Shown here: positions 61,801-64,000 of the stretch, one piece after another
How the letters are laid out: each line of letters opens with the position of its first letter
Numbering within the stretch: position 1 is the stretch's first letter
Assembly: GCF_037975245.1 (NCBI RefSeq)
Contig: NC_092566.1
Coordinates: 16,471,001 to 16,535,000 of the forward strand
Direction: 5' to 3'
Source: Apostichopus japonicus
Lineage: Eukaryota > Echinodermata > Holothuroidea > Aspidochirotida > Stichopodidae
Length of the DNA stretch: 64,000 nt
Notes under the pieces: model-generated
Told to the model about the DNA's origin: nothing
Database searches by the model: none
Seen by the model: the letters and a program-made list of their open reading frames with translations, nothing else
Position numbers and translations under genes: made by a program

Positions 61801-64000
61801 CCATGGGCCTTATGGACAGTATGGGCCTTATGGACAGTATATAGGTGTGACCATGGGCCTCGTGGACAGTATATAGGTGTGACCATGGGCCTTATGTACA
61901 GTATATGGGTATGACCATGGGCCTTATGCACAGTATATACGTGTGACCATGGGCCTTATGGACAGTATATATAGGTGTGACCATGGGCCTTATGGACAGT
62001 ATGGGCCTTACGGACAGTATATAGGTGTGACCATGGGCCTCGTGGACAGTATATAAAGGTGTGACCATGGGCCTTATGTACAGTATATAGGTGTAACCAT
62101 GGGCTTTATGTACAGTATGGGCCTTATGGACAGTATATAGGTGTGACCATGGGCCTCGTGGACAGTATATAGGTGTGACCATGGGCCTTATGTACAGTAT
62201 ATGGGTATGACCATGGGCCTTATGCACAGCATATACGTGTGACCATGGGCCTTATGGACAGTATATATAGGTGTGACCATGGGCCTTATGGACAGTATGG
62301 GCCTTACGGACAGTATATAGGTGTGACCATGGGCCTTATGGACAGTATATAGGTGTGACCATGGGCCTTATGTACAGTATATAGGTGTGACCATGGGCCT
62401 TATGCATAGTACATAGGTGTGACCATGGGCCCTATGTACAGTATATAGGTGTGACCATGGGCCCTATGGACAGTATAAAGGTTCGACCATGGGCCTTATG
62501 TACAGTACATAGGTGTGACCATGGGCCTTATGTACAGTACATAGGTGTGACCATGGGCCTTAGGTACAGTATAAAGGTGTGACCATGGGCCTTATGTACA
62601 GTATAAAGGTGTGACCATGGGCCTTATGTACAGTATATAGGTGTGACCATGGGCCTTATGTACAGTATATAGGTGTGACCATGGGCCTTATGTATAGTAC
62701 ATAGGTGTGACCATGGGCCCTATGTACAGTTTATAGGTGTGACCATGGGCCCTATGGACAGTATAAAGGTTCGACCATGGGCCTTATGTACAGTACATAG
62801 GTGTGACCATGGGCCTTATGTACAGTACATAGGTGTGACCATGGGCCTTAGGTACAGTATAAAGGTGTGACCATGGGCCTTATGTACAGTATAAAGGTGT
62901 GACCATGGGCCTTATGTACATTAGATAGGTGTGACCATGGGCCTTATGTACAGTATATAGGTGTGACCATGGGCCTTATGTACAGTATATAGGTGTGACC
63001 ATGGGCCTTATGTACAGTATATAGGTGTGACCATGGGCCTTATGTACAGTGCATAGGTGTGACCATGGGCCTTATGTACAGTACATAGGTGTGACCATGG
63101 GCCTTATGTATAGTACATAGGTGTGACCATGGGCCTTATGTATAGTACATAGGTGTGACCATGGGCCTTATGTATAGTACATAGGTGTGACCATGGGCAT
63201 AACATATACTAACTCCTCTGCCACTTTTAACTTACCTTACAACAGTTCCGGAGTCTTCTATTTGATTTGTTTCTCGGTCGACAACATGGAAGAAAACCAT
63301 AGTCTGACCGATTCGGTTTCCATTCTCGTCTACCACAGCTGTGATGTCATCGATGCGCACAATTCCGCCCGTAAGGTTTGACAAAAGTCTGGCGAGAAAA
63401 AGGTGCAGTAGATCACATTAAGGCTTACTTCTTTTTTATTTGTTTAACTTTATGGTGCGACAATCTCATAGCAATCTTAAAGTTGGTAAAAAATATTTCA
63501 ATAATAATAAATTTGGTTAAAAAAAAATTTAAAAAAAATAAAATTGGTAAAATAATAATGAAATCAACAAAAGACATACTCTCGAAGAATGTCTATTTTC
63601 AGTCGGACATTGGTGACAGAATCTTCTATGACGAGAACCACCCTCTGGTCTGACTCGAGAACATGAATCTGTTAAGAAGAATAAATAAATATGTAACATT
63701 CCATATCATAGTTCTTTCAACGTTATAATAATATACAAATAATGAATGGTTATGAGTGCAAATACATGAGTTGAAAGATGGAATGTTCCATTTAACGAGG
63801 CTCAGCCGAGTTGAATGGAACAAATTACATCTTTCAACGAATGAAATATTTGCACTATTGCACGAATGGAAACCATTCATTATTTGTTTTATACAACACC
63901 TTCAAATTTGGATATAATTGGATGTAAAATGCACTCATGCAACAGATTGTTTTGAACAGACAGGTCTCTCTGCTCTCTTACCATTGAAAAAAGTGCTATC
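54623..64000 (-). CDS. Cadherin with membrane-adjacent domain (cadherin-23/89D-like), 3' end
   Basis: Minus-strand exons in order: 64000-63982 (edge, partial), 63668-63580, 63388-63236, 61202-61136 (juxtamembrane ectodomain), 59625-59501 (transmembrane), 58728-58636, 57051-56997 and 55846-54623 (cytoplasmic tail, stop TAA or equivalent at 54623-54625). All phases join (0,2,2,0,2,2,0). The extracellular part, QRVVLVIEDSVTNVRLKIDI, LLSNLTGGIVRIDDITAVVD and GQTMVFFHVVDRET, has the ...V.lL..LTG..V.ID.I... pattern of the membrane-adjacent domain that follows the last cadherin repeat in cadherin-23/Cad89D-type proteins. Cadherin repeats themselves would lie beyond the right edge. Expected role: calcium-dependent adhesion. 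The family is inferred from the membrane-adjacent region; no cadherin repeat is in view. Confidence 0.7.
56997..58728 (-). CDS. Two short cytoplasmic exons of the cadherin (58728-58636, 57051-56997)
   Basis: The upstream exon (93 nt) reads YNKFLGGGAAGAAGAARGQQ then LVITEKDSYDG, a Gly/Ala-rich linker just inside the membrane. The downstream exon (55 nt) reads RHNQGFDDTDFKKEYEYQ. Donors GG/GTACGT and CAG/GTATGA; phases 2-2 and 2-0 join to the flanking exons. Confidence 0.75.
58793..58960 (+). repeat. tRNA-derived SINE
   Basis: A-box region GTGCTGTGGCCAAGTGGATA followed by the B-box region GGTTCCGGATTTCGAAATCC, then AGTAAGGTGGGTTTTTCATC and CGGTTTCCCATC. Same family as the minus-strand copy at 48150-48330. 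The head resembles a class-II (Leu/Ser-type) tRNA. It lies in a cadherin intron. Confidence 0.65.
59501..59625 (-). CDS. Transmembrane exon of the cadherin
   Basis: 125 nt, phase 0-2: a short PVSSGAAAGGIG linker, then about 26 hydrophobic residues (LGALLLALALLLFLGALLFI and ILLCCLP) followed by RW and the tail. The single helix gives type I topology; the CC next to the inner face could be palmitoylated. Confidence 0.85.
61136..63668 (-). CDS. Membrane-adjacent domain exons of the cadherin (63668-63580, 63388-63236, 61202-61136)
   Basis: Exons of 89, 153 and 67 nt, phases 0-2, 2-2 and 2-0. They encode IHVLESDQRVVLVIED, SVTNVRLKIDIL, SNLTGGIVRIDDITAVVDE, FFHVVDRETNQIEDSGTVV and IIDENADSIQRLFIGNGVVD. 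Alternating strands and a helix fit a ferredoxin-like membrane-adjacent domain. Confidence 0.7.
61440..63197. repeat. 32-bp minisatellite, about 55 units
   Basis: Unit TAGGTGTGACCATGGGCC plus TTATGTACAGTATA. Variants include GGACAG, CTCGTG and GGCCCTAT. Some units are shortened (GGCCTTATGGACAGTATGGGCC). Blocks repeat at longer periods: variant GGTTCGACCATGG at about 62482 and 62768 (offset about 288, nine units), and TATGCACAG plus TATACGTGTG at about 61926 and 62223 (offset about 300). It lies in a cadherin intron, 39 bp from a splice donor. It is not CRISPR, because there are no unique spacers. Confidence 0.95.
63735..63887. mobile_element. Fold-back (palindromic) element
   Basis: ACAAATAATGAATGG on the left is repeated in inverse at the right end (CCATTCATTATTTGT), and inner segments also pair: TGCAAATA / TATTTGCA, GTTGAAAGATG / CATCTTTCAAC, TTCCATTT / GAATGGAA, with a GGCTCAGCC centre. 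It is a ~153-bp near-perfect hairpin in a cadherin intron, MITE-like with no coding capacity. Confidence 0.75.

Noticed and set aside
61532-62227. Repeating HGHTY/VHKAHG-like open frames on the minus strand
   Set aside because: Shadow of the 32-bp minisatellite; adjacent real exons splice across it.
61440-63197. Regular 32-bp periodicity suggestive of a CRISPR array
   Set aside because: Units are contiguous with no unique spacers, and the context is a eukaryotic intron.

Overview
The window is AT-rich eukaryotic DNA: split genes with consensus splice sites, phase-1 module exons, tRNA-derived SINEs, hAT MITEs, LINE and Penelope-like relics, a satellite array and a minisatellite. The gene content (two tandem adhesion GPCRs with CUB, LDLa, sushi and HormR modules, a rolling stone-type membrane protein, and a cadherin with a membrane-adjacent domain) fits a marine invertebrate deuterostome, most likely an echinoderm such as a sea cucumber. 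The species is inference. There is no bacterial or viral gene organisation.

Layout. (1) 937-18844, plus: adhesion GPCR 1, entering from the left edge. The ectodomain order is CUB, LDLa, CUB, (chimeric CUB tail), LDLa, CUB, (dead LDLa), (dead half sushi), sushi, sushi, HormR-like, GAIN, GPS, 7TM. Its 5' half has seen repeated exon duplication and decay, and carries a Penelope-like retroelement (3335-5982) and a nest of DNA-transposon repeats (7058-9261). (2) 19960-27960: about 8 kb of a ~324-bp satellite, homogenised in the core and divergent at both edges. (3) 28630-46562, plus: adhesion GPCR 2, complete from signal peptide to stop. It has the same HormR/GAIN/GPS/7TM exon sizes and phases as gene 1, but a single Thr-rich mucin-like exon replaces the CUB/LDLa/sushi modules. 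Its introns hold a 4-kb element with (TA)n-bearing inverted ends, LINE remnants and a tRNA-derived relic. (4) 49497-51187, plus: a three-exon rolling stone-like multi-pass protein. (5) 54623-64000, minus: the 3' end of a cadherin gene (membrane-adjacent domain, transmembrane segment, ~457-residue cytoplasmic tail), running off the right edge, with a ~1.75-kb minisatellite of 32-bp units in one intron.

How it works together. The two receptors are tandem paralogues that kept the signalling half (autoproteolytic GAIN/GPS plus 7TM) and exchanged the sensing half. All live extracellular module exons are symmetric phase 1-1, so they can be duplicated, skipped or lost without breaking frame, and the sequence shows intermediates of each. 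Exon joins were checked by reading frame; the coding sum of gene 2 (3948 nt) is divisible by three. Nothing was confirmed by transcripts or database search.
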